From contig JAGFJJ010000072.1 in NCBI GenBank assembly GCA_024102815.1, positions 62,001-126,000 of the forward strand: a stretch of DNA of 64,000 bases. Reading direction: 5' to 3'. The position numbers and the translations under genes are program-made. The notes under the pieces are model-generated. The model was given only the letters and a program-made list of their open reading frames with translations, was not told the origin of the DNA and made no database searches. Source of the DNA: Phycisphaerae bacterium (GTDB lineage Bacteria > Planctomycetota > Phycisphaerae > UBA1845). Below, one piece after another: positions 54,429 through 63,455 of the stretch (positions are counted from its first letter, which is position 1; each line of letters begins with the position of its first letter).

Positions 54429-54649
54429 TGCTTCACCTCCTTAGCGCAGCCGGGCAGGTCGCCGGTCTCGAGTACCTGGACGATTTTCACGTCTTAGAAG
54501 TCGAGGGTGTGCCACTCCGTGTTCCGGCGGTTCCTCAGGCTACGATCTTGCCCGCGGCGGTCAAGTGGGCCACAATGCCGTCGCGCCTGAACCCCACTGC
54601 GTGGCGGTGCGAAGCGGGGGACGGCGCGGACTGATGGTGGAGTCCGCCA

Positions 54650-56425
54650 ATGTGCCTGTCTTTTGAATCCCGCGCTCGTATTCTTGCTCGGCTTGTTTCG
54701 GTGTTCGCCGCTCTCCTGTTTGTCGCGCTGTCGTGCGTTCCGGTGAACAATGGAAATACGAATACGAATACGAACGCGAATGGCAACGACAACGCGAACG
54801 GCAACGACAATACCAATGACAATGACAACGACAACGGGATGGTGGACCTGCCGGGCCTGCCGCTTTCGCGGTTCGAGACGGCCGACTTTTCGGGATCAGG
54901 GAATTGCGCGGTCTGTCATAACGACCTGCGGGACGAGATTGGCAACGATGTGTCCATCGCCAACCAGTGGCGCGCGACGATGATGGCTCACGCGGGGCGG
55001 GATCCGTTTTTCCTGGCGTCCGTCGAGTCGGAGGTGGCGCAGAATCCGGGGCTGGCGGCGGTGATCGAGGACGTTTGCGCGGTATGCCACATGCCCATGG
55101 CGCGGGTCCAGAATGCCGTCAACGACGGCTTGGCGCCGATCCTGGGTGATGGGTTCATTGATCCGGCGAACCCGCTCCACGAGGCCGCGATGGACGGTGT
55201 GTCGTGTACGCTCTGCCATCAGATCCAGGATGACTTCCTGGTCGACGGGCCGGCGAGTTTCAGCGGCGCCTATGTTATCGACACGACTACCGAACCGCCT
55301 GACCGGATTATCTTCGGTCCGTTTCCGGAGCCGCAGTCGCCGGAAATCATGCAGGGGGCGGTGGCGTTTCTGCCGGTGGAAGGGGCGCACGTGACGGAGT
55401 CGGGTCTCTGCGCGACGTGCCACACGCTATTCACACCGGTGGTGGATGGCTCGGGTCAACTTACGGGTGAGACGTTTCCGGAACAGGTGCAGTACCTGGA
55501 GTGGCAGTTCAGCGAGTACGGCGACGGCATCGGGGAAGATCGAACCTGTCAGCAGTGCCATATGCCTGACGCTTCCGGCGAAGTCGCCTTGTCTCTGGTT
55601 CCGACAAGTCTGATGGGACGGTCGCCGTTCGCCCGGCACGTGTTCCTTGGCGGCAATGTCTTCATGCTCCGGCTGCTGCGGGACAACATCGACACGCTGA
55701 ACCTGACCGCCTCGACGGCGCAATTCAATGACGCGATCGCCCGGACGGAAGAGTTCCTGGGCAATGAAACGGCCACGCTGGCGTTCGAAGATGTGCGGCA
55801 GCAGGCCGATGGGCTTGTGGCCACGGTGCTGGTGACGAATCTCTCCGGGCACAAGCTGCCCACGGGATTCCCTTCGCGGCGGGTGTGGATCCACTTCGTG
55901 GTTCGCGACGCCGCGGGCGCGATCGTGTTCGAATCGGGCGCTCCGCTGGCGGACGGTCGCATCGCGGGCGACGACGCCGATGTCGATCCGATGACGTTCG
56001 AACCGCATCACGACGTGATCGTGGGCGAGGACGAGGTCCAGATTTATCAGTCCATCATGGAGAACACCGACGGCGAGCCGACCTATGCGCTCTTGCGCGC
56101 GGCAAGCTATGCCAAGGATAATCGTCTGCTTCCGGCGGGCTTCAACAAGAGTATCGCCAGTGCCGATATCGCCGTAGTGGGTTCGGCCGCGACGGATACG
56201 GACTTTCGCGGCGGTTCGGATGAGGTCACCTATAACATCGACCTGGGCGACGCGTCGGGGCCGTTTACGGTGACAGCTGAACTTCTGTTCCAGAGCGTGG
56301 CGACGCCGTTCGTCGAGCTGCTGCGCTCGGAGGAGGGGGAGTTGGCCGACCGCTTTGTCGGGCTTTTCGACGAGGCTGATCAGACACCGGCGGTCATTGC
56401 CACCGCGACGCAGACCGTCCCGTAA
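54650..56425 (+). CDS. Five-heme c-type cytochrome lipoprotein
   Basis: A 591-residue protein starting with a signal that ends LSC (lipobox-like, FVALSCVP). An Asn/Thr/Gly/Asp repeat linker (about 33-63) follows. Five CxxCH heme sites are then seen: CAVCH near 86, CAVCH near 143, CTLCH near 186, CATCH near 254 and CQQCH near 300. The second half (about 380-591) is beta-rich without hemes. Residues just after heme 5 include many Met and His that could supply axial ligands. It is probably an outer-membrane redox lipoprotein. The gene is followed by a sulfotransferase-like gene with a 45-base gap. Confidence 0.85.
   Translation: MCLSFESRARILARLVSVFAALLFVALSCVPVNNGNTNTNTNANGNDNANGNDNTNDNDNDNGMVDLPGLPLSRFETADFSGSGNCAVCHNDLRDEIGNDVSIANQWRATMMAHAGRDPFFLASVESEVAQNPGLAAVIEDVCAVCHMPMARVQNAVNDGLAPILGDGFIDPANPLHEAAMDGVSCTLCHQIQDDFLVDGPASFSGAYVIDTTTEPPDRIIFGPFPEPQSPEIMQGAVAFLPVEGAHVTESGLCATCHTLFTPVVDGSGQLTGETFPEQVQYLEWQFSEYGDGIGEDRTCQQCHMPDASGEVALSLVPTSLMGRSPFARHVFLGGNVFMLRLLRDNIDTLNLTASTAQFNDAIARTEEFLGNETATLAFEDVRQQADGLVATVLVTNLSGHKLPTGFPSRRVWIHFVVRDAAGAIVFESGAPLADGRIAGDDADVDPMTFEPHHDVIVGEDEVQIYQSIMENTDGEPTYALLRAASYAKDNRLLPAGFNKSIASADIAVVGSAATDTDFRGGSDEVTYNIDLGDASGPFTVTAELLFQSVATPFVELLRSEEGELADRFVGLFDEADQTPAVIATATQTVP
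54755..54838 (+). repeat. Low-complexity Asn-rich coding repeat
   Basis: About 84 bases of imperfect 6-base units (AAYACG, then AAYGAC) encode NTNTNTNANGNDNANGNDNT and a few more alternating residues. They form the flexible linker of the five-heme lipoprotein after its lipidated Cys. The repeat may vary in length between strains. Confidence 0.75.
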
Positions 56426-56470
56426 CGGCGTTGTCTTGCTGGGGTCAAGAAGGAGCGCGCAGGGAGCGAC

Positions 56471-57055
56471 ATGAACCAGGCTCAAGCTGACTATCTTGCC
56501 ATCGTTTCCGGTCTGCCGCGCTCGGGCACATCGATGATGATGCAGATGCTGGATCACGGCGGAATTCCAGCGTTGACGGACAATATTCGCACGGCCGACG
56601 AGGACAATCCCAAGGGCTACTACGAATTCGAGCCCGTCAAGAAAACCAAGGAGGATGCGTCTTGGCTCAGGGGCGCGCCGGGCAAGGTGGTGAAGATGGT
56701 GCACCTGCTCCTGCTCGATCTGCCGGAGACCCACGATTATCGCGTGGTGTTTATGCGCCGCCATCTCGATGAGGTGGTCAAGTCGCAGAACGTGATGCTC
56801 GAGCGCAATCAGAAGGGTGTGGGAGATCTCCCGGCAGAGAAGATCAAGCAGGTTTTCCAGATGCAGATCGACAAGGTGTTCCAGTTCGTGCGGAGCAGGA
56901 AGAACTTCCGCATGATGGAAGTGAGCTATAATGATGTGATGACCGCGCCCGGTCCGGTGATCGATCGACTGAACGTGTTCTTCGACGGGCGCCTGAACAC
57001 CGACGCCATGCGCGCCGTGGTCGACCCGGAGCTCTACCGCAATCGGGCGAAATAG
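56471..57055 (+). CDS. Short sulfotransferase-family protein
   Basis: A 194-residue protein. IVSGLPRSGTSMMMQML near the N-terminus is the 5'-phosphosulfate-binding loop of PAPS-dependent sulfotransferases, and DYRVVFMRRHLDEVVKSQNVML resembles the 3'-phosphate-binding strand and helix (RxxxxxxxS). It is shorter than most sulfotransferases (250-300), lacking parts of the acceptor domain. AGGGAG precedes the ATG. Lying between cytochrome genes, its role there is not obvious. Confidence 0.75.
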   Translation: MNQAQADYLAIVSGLPRSGTSMMMQMLDHGGIPALTDNIRTADEDNPKGYYEFEPVKKTKEDASWLRGAPGKVVKMVHLLLLDLPETHDYRVVFMRRHLDEVVKSQNVMLERNQKGVGDLPAEKIKQVFQMQIDKVFQFVRSRKNFRMMEVSYNDVMTAPGPVIDRLNVFFDGRLNTDAMRAVVDPELYRNRAK

Positions 57056-57114
57056 GTTTTCAGTTCTTTGCGGCGGGGGAGCGGGGCGCCGCATCAGCAA
57101 GCGGGCAGTTTCGC

Positions 57115-58623
57115 GTGTCATGTCATTTCATCCTCGGCCCGGTTCTCTGGCTGCTGGTTGATTTTCCCGTTTTGGCCAGCATTTCCGCAACGCATCAATT
57201 CCCGGACGCAACCGTCGTGTGTACTCGCGTCCCGGCCGAGGCGGTCGATGAGGAAGCCCGCGAGAATCTCGTCGATCGGCGGAAGCCGCTGCCCGATGGG
57301 AGTCGCCTTGCACGGCTCGTTGCACCGGGAACATCCGGCGGAGCGGTCGATCTGGCGCCGAGTCTTCTTTCGGCGGGACGCGCTGACATTTCCCACGACG
57401 GCCGGCGACTGCTCTTTGTCGGTCGCCGTGAAGCCAACGAACCGTTCCGCGCGTGGGAAGTCGGGACGGACGGGTCAAACCCGCGCATTGTCGCGGCCTG
57501 TCCGACGGATTGCCTGGCAGCGATCTACCTCTCGACGATCTACACGCTCGATGCCGATGCACCCGTTCCGCAGATTGGTCTGGTGAGCCGTCCGGCGGCA
57601 GGTCTGCCGCCCGCGCTGTATACGGTTCGGCTTGACGGAAGCCGCCTTCGGCGAATCACCTTCAACCTTCTTGGATCATTCGATCCTGTGCTGATCTCGG
57701 ATGGGCGCCTCGTGTTTGCCACGGGACTGGCGGGGACGTCGGGTGAAGCGGATCTCCGCGTGAGGGAAACAGGACTGATGACCGTGTTCCCTGACGGTGT
57801 GGGCTTGTTTCCCTTTGCCGCCATGCACGATGCACCGGCGTTTCGTTTCGGGCTGCGCCCGCTGGGGCGGGATCGAGTGGCCTTCATCGAATCCGGCACC
57901 GATGGCGACAAGATCACTACAGTTCCGCGAGCGCGCAGTCTGGTCAAACGAACTGAACTGGCGACCGAAGTCGGGACGTCTGTCGCGTCGTTGTGGCCGA
58001 TGAAGGATCAGCGGCTTCTCCTATCTGCGCGGGCGCGCGATGCCGCGACGTTTGATCTGTTCCTCGCCGAAGCGGACACATCGGGACAATGGGCCCCCGT
58101 GATCGTGACAGAAGGATGGCATGAATTGGACCCGGTCGTGGTCGAGCCACGGCCTATGCCGGCGGGACGCTCCAGCGTGGTGCGCGACGAACTCGATGAA
58201 GGTGAGCTTTACGGGCTTGATGTCTACCTGGCTGATGGGTCGGTTTCGCCAATGGTCGAGCGGGGTCGGATTCACTCCGTACGGGTGTACGCCGTGCCGT
58301 CGGACTTCGCGGAAGAGGTCGCGCTGGGTACGCTGCCCGTCGAGTTCGACGGATCATTCTACGGACGGGTTCCGGCAATGACGCCGCTTCGTCTCGAAAC
58401 GCTCGATGGCGAGGGGCGGTCGATTGCGGCAATGCACAACTGGTTCTGGATCATGCCCGGCGAGCATCGCGGGTGCATCGGGTGTCACGAGGATCGAGAA
58501 CTGACGCCACCTAACCGACACGTTCTTGCCCTGCGAAAGCCACCGCATGTTCTCCGGCTGCCCGCGGAGCATCGAGAAGGCGGCGACACGACAGGCCTTG
58601 CAGCGGAGGAGGATCGACCGTGA
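57115..58623 (+). CDS. Exported propeller protein with single heme site (HZS-alpha middle-domain-like)
   Basis: A 502-residue protein from GTG 57115. The signal (LGPVLWLLVDFPVLASIS) is followed by WD40/TolB-like propeller blades (ISHDGRRLLFVGRRE, GSNPRIVAACPTD, TVRLDGSRLRRITFN, FDPVLISDGRLVFAT). The block ETGLMTVFPDGVGLFPF and the C-terminal NWFWIMPGEHRGCIGCHEDREL, with one CxxCH, resemble the family containing the middle domain of hydrazine synthase alpha and its many planctomycete relatives of unknown function. No true hydrazine synthase active site is proven. The stop overlaps the next start by 4 bases. Confidence 0.7.
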   Translation: MSCHFILGPVLWLLVDFPVLASISATHQFPDATVVCTRVPAEAVDEEARENLVDRRKPLPDGSRLARLVAPGTSGGAVDLAPSLLSAGRADISHDGRRLLFVGRREANEPFRAWEVGTDGSNPRIVAACPTDCLAAIYLSTIYTLDADAPVPQIGLVSRPAAGLPPALYTVRLDGSRLRRITFNLLGSFDPVLISDGRLVFATGLAGTSGEADLRVRETGLMTVFPDGVGLFPFAAMHDAPAFRFGLRPLGRDRVAFIESGTDGDKITTVPRARSLVKRTELATEVGTSVASLWPMKDQRLLLSARARDAATFDLFLAEADTSGQWAPVIVTEGWHELDPVVVEPRPMPAGRSSVVRDELDEGELYGLDVYLADGSVSPMVERGRIHSVRVYAVPSDFAEEVALGTLPVEFDGSFYGRVPAMTPLRLETLDGEGRSIAAMHNWFWIMPGEHRGCIGCHEDRELTPPNRHVLALRKPPHVLRLPAEHREGGDTTGLAAEEDRP

Positions 58624-61076
58624 CGCGGTTCCGGCAGGCTGATGCACGTCGCGCGAGCCTGTTCAGTCCTGTTTTTTGGTTCGCCTTGGCACCGGTGGTC
58701 GTGACGTGCTCGTACGCCCAGAGCGAATCCTTCAGCCCTCCGGACGTTTCCGAAGAACTTCCCCGATTCGTCGGCCCGAATATCTGCATCGAGTGTCATT
58801 CAAACGGCGCGTCCGCGTCGCCATGCGCAATGGACCCCATAGCCGGGCATCGGGATGCGTACGCAGCGCTGTCGAAGCCGGAAGCGCGACACATTGCCGC
58901 ACTCTGCGGGGTCGGTGATGCGCCGCGCAAAGCTCGGCTCTGCCTGGGATGTCATTCCACGGGCGCGGACGAGGGGCCGCGCTGGCACATGTCCGGGTTC
59001 CGCCCGGAAGACGGCGTGCAGTGCGAAGCGTGCCATGGCCCGGGCAGCGTGCACATCGAGCGCCGACGACTCGGTCATTCGCTTTCGTCAGAGCCGACAT
59101 GGATGGACCGTGCCGTCGACGTGCGACGTGGCGATCGCATGGACTGCGACACCTGTCACCGTCCGCGTGATTCCCATCGCGAGGTTCTCGAACATGGATT
59201 TCGCCTGTCCCCGAATGATGGTCACTACAAGACGCCAGTGAACCTGGCCGTAATGCCGGACGGCCGCTTGCTGGTTGCGTGTGCGCAGTCCAATTCGATG
59301 ATTGTTGTCGACCCCATGGAAGGCGCTATCGGGGAGATTCCGGCAGGTCGCCGCCCGCAGGATGTCGCCGTCGACCCGCAGGGCCGATTAGCGTTCGTCT
59401 CCAATCGGCTGGAGGAGACCGTCAGTGTCCTCGATCTGGCATCCCTGAATATCGTGGGAGGAATTGTCGTTGGGGCCGAACCGCACGGGCTCGTGATCGA
59501 TCCGGCCGGCGATACGCTGTACGTCTTGAATACCGGACAGGATGCGGTTTCCGTCGTTGATATTGGCACTTCTGAGGAAACCAAGTGGTTAGCTGCGGGC
59601 ATGGGGCCGTGGTCCGCCGCCGTTTCCGGCAATGGACGGCACGCCGTGGTTACGAGTGTGCGGCCGGATTACGTTCCCTTCCGTGACCCCCCGCGGTCCG
59701 AACTGACCGTGCTGGATCTCGAGTCGCGCCGCGTGGCCCGGCGCCTGGCGGTTCCCGGGGCCAATATGCTCCAGGGCATCGCTTCGATACCGGGGCGCGA
59801 CGCGTTCCTTTTCGCGCTCGTGCGGACCAAGAATCTCGTTCCGATCACACAATTGCAGCAGGATTGGGTCATCAGTAGCGGGCTCGGCGTGCTCCGCGCC
59901 GATGGACGGATCGATCAGGTTCTGCTGGATGAACCGGCAAGTGCGTTTCCCGATCCCACCGATGTGGCGGTCAGTCCGGACGGGCGGTTTGCCCTGGTCA
60001 CCTCGGCCGGCGCGGACGAAGTCGCGGTGATAGATGTCGATGCGCTGCTTGCACTGATCGACGGTCTGACGGACGAGCAGCGTCGGGACGTGCTGCCCAA
60101 TCATCTCGGTTACTGCGAACGATTCGTGTTGAAGCGCATCAATGTCGGTGCCAGCCCGCGAGGCGTCAGCTTCTCGCGCGACGGGCAAACCGCGTACGTG
60201 GCCAACGCGCTCGACGATTCCATCTCGGTAATCGAGACGACAAACTGGGAGGTATCGAGCACAATTCCACTCGGTGGTCCACAGGAAATCAGTATTATTC
60301 GTCGCGGGGAGCGGCTCTTTCACACTGCGGCGATAACCTTCGGCCGGCAGTTCTCCTGTGCAAGCTGCCATCCGGATGGTCATCTGAACGGACTCTCGTT
60401 CGATATCGAAGCCGACGGAATCGGCATGCATCCCATGGACAACCGAACCTTGAGAGGGATATTCGACACCGGTCCGTTCAAGTGGGAAGGAACCAATCCT
60501 TCTCTCCAGCGGCAATGCGGTGCGCGACTCTCCGTCTTCTTCACGCGATTGGCACCATTCGCGCCCGACGAGCTGAATGCGCTGGTATGGTATGAATCTA
60601 CGATCGAACTTCCGCCCAATCCCTATCGCCGCCCCGAAGGCCTCTCGACGAGTCAGTACCGCGGCAGGCTCGTATTCCATCGCACGCATGACAACGGCGG
60701 GAATGAGATCCCACCTCAGCGCCGCTGCGCGACCTGCCACGACAGCCCCCACTTCACGAACCGCAAGATCACGCCGCTGCGCAACGCCATGTGGTTTGAC
60801 TACCCCGTCAAGCTCGATCGTTTCGACCTCTTCAACTACGACGAATTCGGCGACCACGGGACGCTCTACTATCTGGAAAGCGGGACTCCTTTGCTCGAAT
60901 TCGACGTGCCGCATCTCACCAACATTTGCCAGGGTGCTCCCTACCTCCATAACGGTGCCGCGCGGACATTGGAGGAAATCTGGACGCGATTCAATCCCAC
61001 GGAGGACCACGGACGGGCGATCGACCTCACGCGAGAGCAGTTCAACGATCTGATCGCCTACCTAAAATCGCTATGA
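58620..61076 (+). CDS. Six-heme cytochrome with YVTN propeller and MauG/peroxidase-like C-terminus
   Basis: An 818-residue protein starting at GTG 58620 inside the previous stop (GTGA). Signal near 10-34. Four N-terminal hemes at CIECH (56-60), CLGCH (108-112), CEACH (135-139) and CDTCH (176-180) form a cytochrome c554-like module. A YVTN/NHL-type propeller runs from about 205 to 570, with blades such as VNLAVMPDGRLLVACAQSNSM and DPTDVAVSPDGRFALVTSAGAD. Two more hemes, CASCH near 578 and CATCH near 702, sit in a di-heme peroxidase/MauG-like C-terminal domain. It overlaps the next gene by 4 bases. The three modules in one chain suggest electron transfer between bound partners. Confidence 0.8.
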   Translation: MTRFRQADARRASLFSPVFWFALAPVVVTCSYAQSESFSPPDVSEELPRFVGPNICIECHSNGASASPCAMDPIAGHRDAYAALSKPEARHIAALCGVGDAPRKARLCLGCHSTGADEGPRWHMSGFRPEDGVQCEACHGPGSVHIERRRLGHSLSSEPTWMDRAVDVRRGDRMDCDTCHRPRDSHREVLEHGFRLSPNDGHYKTPVNLAVMPDGRLLVACAQSNSMIVVDPMEGAIGEIPAGRRPQDVAVDPQGRLAFVSNRLEETVSVLDLASLNIVGGIVVGAEPHGLVIDPAGDTLYVLNTGQDAVSVVDIGTSEETKWLAAGMGPWSAAVSGNGRHAVVTSVRPDYVPFRDPPRSELTVLDLESRRVARRLAVPGANMLQGIASIPGRDAFLFALVRTKNLVPITQLQQDWVISSGLGVLRADGRIDQVLLDEPASAFPDPTDVAVSPDGRFALVTSAGADEVAVIDVDALLALIDGLTDEQRRDVLPNHLGYCERFVLKRINVGASPRGVSFSRDGQTAYVANALDDSISVIETTNWEVSSTIPLGGPQEISIIRRGERLFHTAAITFGRQFSCASCHPDGHLNGLSFDIEADGIGMHPMDNRTLRGIFDTGPFKWEGTNPSLQRQCGARLSVFFTRLAPFAPDELNALVWYESTIELPPNPYRRPEGLSTSQYRGRLVFHRTHDNGGNEIPPQRRCATCHDSPHFTNRKITPLRNAMWFDYPVKLDRFDLFNYDEFGDHGTLYYLESGTPLLEFDVPHLTNICQGAPYLHNGAARTLEEIWTRFNPTEDHGRAIDLTREQFNDLIAYLKSL

Positions 61077-63421
61077 AGAGGTCGGAACGATTCTCAGGCG
61101 GTATGGCTCCTGCTCTCCGGCATGGAAAGGCGGCCAAAGGGCGATGGTACTGTCGCCATTGGGCGGGCCTGTTGCTGTTGAGCGTGACCTGCCTGCCTAG
61201 TTTTGCGGAGGGGGTTCCCTCGCTGCGCATTGCGCACGTTTACACGAAGGCCAATGGCCTCCCGGGAGACGAGATCTTTGCGCTTCGGGCACATAAAAGG
61301 CTTCTTTGGGTCGGTACGAATCGCGGGCTGGCGCGAATCGATGGCGGTCGTCTAACCCATTGGACACGCGACGATGGGCTCCCGTTTCCTGTGGTTTCCG
61401 CCATCGATGTCGATGACGCCACGGGCGATGTCTGGCTGGGAACGCTTGGCGGGGGGTTGTTTCGCTTCACGGCCGGGCGATTTGATGTCTTCGATCAGAT
61501 CAGCAGCGGTTTGGCGGGGAACCTTGTATTCGATGTGCTTTTGCACGGCGGGAGGGTCTACGCCGCGACCAATGGCGGCCTGAGCGTCTACGATCCGATC
61601 GATGATTCCTGGGAATTGCAGCTTGCTCGTCGGGCCGATGCACCGGAGATCGCGGTCAATCATCTCGTGGAAACTGACACAGGCCTGCTGGCGGTGTGTT
61701 GGCGCGGGCCCCTGTTGCGGAAGGCATTGATCCGGGGCCAGTGGGAGAACATCAACGTGTCCTTCGGCGACCGTCCGGGAGCGAGGGACAAGGCGCGGCT
61801 TCCATCACCGGTTGCTGAAGCGTCAATCGGATTGGCGGTCGCGGACGGAGACCGGGTCTGGTGGGTCTGGCGCGGGCAAGTAGTCGAACGGTTGCGGGAA
61901 GGGAAATGGCGACTTCATTCCATCCCTCGCGTTGCGGGTCGCGCTCCCATGGCGCTCGACATCGTGCTTGTGGATGGTCAGCCTTGGCTGGCAACGGACC
62001 AGGGGATACTCGCGCTCCTGGATGCAGATCAAGATCGATGGTCAGCTTGGCGACGGCCGTCCACCGGCGCAACGATGCCTCAACGGTTCCCGTCCCTTGC
62101 CGCGGAAAGCGATGTAGAATCGGCCGACATCGCGCTGCCATCGAATCACACTACCGCTATTGCACAAGATGATCGCGGCCGGCTCTGGATCGGTACGGAT
62201 GCCGGACTCGCATTGGCGTCCATTGACAATGAGAAGCCCGATGTGCCACGCGCCGCGTCTGACGCGCGCCCTGATGCCGAACCTCGCCATCAGGGCATCG
62301 GCATACTTGGCCCGCGGGCTCGGACGATGACCCTTCCGGGCGGAGCGCCTTTCGACCCGCCGACGCTACCCCGCGCCGATCTGTTGGCCGTGCAGCTTGC
62401 CCTCGAGTCGCGCCGGCGGACTGTTCCTCCGGGGTCCGGGCGAACGAAGCTCACCACGTATACCCATCCGCTGCTGCGTTACGGATGGGGCCTGCCCGAG
62501 GATGATCTGGGCACGTTCGTTACAAGGGATGACGTGACCGCAATCGTGGGCACGTTGGGTCCCGAAAGGCGCATTGCGGAACTCGCCATCCTCCGAACAC
62601 GCATTCCGTTTGTGAACGCCGCGCCCCTGGACCTGATCGAATCATGGCCAGTCTCTCCCCACGCGTGGTGGTTTCCCTGTTGGGACGACCGCCCGGCGCT
62701 GCTTCGATCGGTTTTTGCGTGGGTGGTGAGGGAGCACCACATACGCAGGCCGCTCATCGTTCGCAGCGCAAACTGGGCGGAGGACTGGCATGCCCGGCAA
62801 TGGTTGGCATGCGCGGAGGAGGGAGTCTCCAGGGGTGTTCTCCACGCGATAGTTGAGATTTGGCGTGATGACGAAGGGGGGCTGCCATCAAGCGACCCAG
62901 GCGGTATCGGGTCAGTCGCGCCGGGCTCAGTCGATGCCGTCTTTGTTTGGGCCGATGCATCCTACTCGGCGAGGCTGCTGAACGACCTAAGAGTGCTCGG
63001 AGACGATCCGGTTCTGGTCGGAAGCGACGGTCTCGCGAAGGCCGACGCCGGCGTGTTTGCGGGTGAGGCCACGGTGTATGCGGTGCTGACCTCTCGCTGT
63101 CGTCGAGAAGGTCTGGAGGATGCCTTGCTGGGATCCTACGCCGATCGCAACATCATTGGTGGCAGGCCACGGCCCGCGGACGACAATGCCATCCGCTCGT
63201 TTCTTGCCGCGGATCACCTGCTGGCGGTCATCCCGCGCAGCGCCGGTCGGCGGGACGTGGCCCGTGAACTCCTGAGGGTTGAGGAGGTCTCCGCTCCGGA
63301 AGCACACCTGGAGGAACTCGGTCCCGCGACGTCCTATCAGGTTGCGCGTCTGCGTCGGGGAGAGTGGGCCCGGCTGGCGATCCCGCCCGCGAAATCCAGC
63401 GCGTCAACGCAGGGCCCCTAA
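61073..63421 (+). CDS. Two-component-type propeller fused to periplasmic ligand-binding domain
   Basis: A 782-residue protein coupled to the preceding gene (ATGA). N-terminal signal near 20-45 (WAGLLLLSVTCLPSFAEG). Residues about 50-385 contain Reg_prop-type propeller motifs: LWVGTNRGLARIDGGRLTHWTRDDGLP, VWLGTLGGGLFRF, YAATNGGLSVYDP and LWIGTDAGLALA. These are usual in the sensor part of hybrid two-component systems. Residues about 440-760 look like a type I periplasmic binding fold: DVTAIVGTLGPERRIAELAILRTRIPFVNAAPLDLI, PLIVRSANWAEDWHARQWLACAEEG and PVLVGSDGLAKAD. No transmembrane or kinase domain follows, so it is a free exported sensor or binding protein. Confidence 0.75.
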   Translation: MKRSERFSGGMAPALRHGKAAKGRWYCRHWAGLLLLSVTCLPSFAEGVPSLRIAHVYTKANGLPGDEIFALRAHKRLLWVGTNRGLARIDGGRLTHWTRDDGLPFPVVSAIDVDDATGDVWLGTLGGGLFRFTAGRFDVFDQISSGLAGNLVFDVLLHGGRVYAATNGGLSVYDPIDDSWELQLARRADAPEIAVNHLVETDTGLLAVCWRGPLLRKALIRGQWENINVSFGDRPGARDKARLPSPVAEASIGLAVADGDRVWWVWRGQVVERLREGKWRLHSIPRVAGRAPMALDIVLVDGQPWLATDQGILALLDADQDRWSAWRRPSTGATMPQRFPSLAAESDVESADIALPSNHTTAIAQDDRGRLWIGTDAGLALASIDNEKPDVPRAASDARPDAEPRHQGIGILGPRARTMTLPGGAPFDPPTLPRADLLAVQLALESRRRTVPPGSGRTKLTTYTHPLLRYGWGLPEDDLGTFVTRDDVTAIVGTLGPERRIAELAILRTRIPFVNAAPLDLIESWPVSPHAWWFPCWDDRPALLRSVFAWVVREHHIRRPLIVRSANWAEDWHARQWLACAEEGVSRGVLHAIVEIWRDDEGGLPSSDPGGIGSVAPGSVDAVFVWADASYSARLLNDLRVLGDDPVLVGSDGLAKADAGVFAGEATVYAVLTSRCRREGLEDALLGSYADRNIIGGRPRPADDNAIRSFLAADHLLAVIPRSAGRRDVARELLRVEEVSAPEAHLEELGPATSYQVARLRRGEWARLAIPPAKSSASTQGP

Positions 63422-63455
63422 CGCTCGATCTTCACCGGGTTTGCCCGCCGCCGAT

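Noticed and set aside
55427..57121. Minus-strand ORF of 564 codons
   Set aside because: Antisense to the five-heme cytochrome and the sulfotransferase-like gene; composition is His/Arg-rich without domains.
57115..58623. Hydrazine synthase and hence an anammox organism
   Set aside because: Only a domain-level resemblance and one heme site. No other anammox genes; the family has many members of unknown function.
59589..61010. Minus-strand ORF of 473 codons
   Set aside because: Antisense to the six-heme protein; the heme motifs and coupled starts on the plus strand settle the coding strand.
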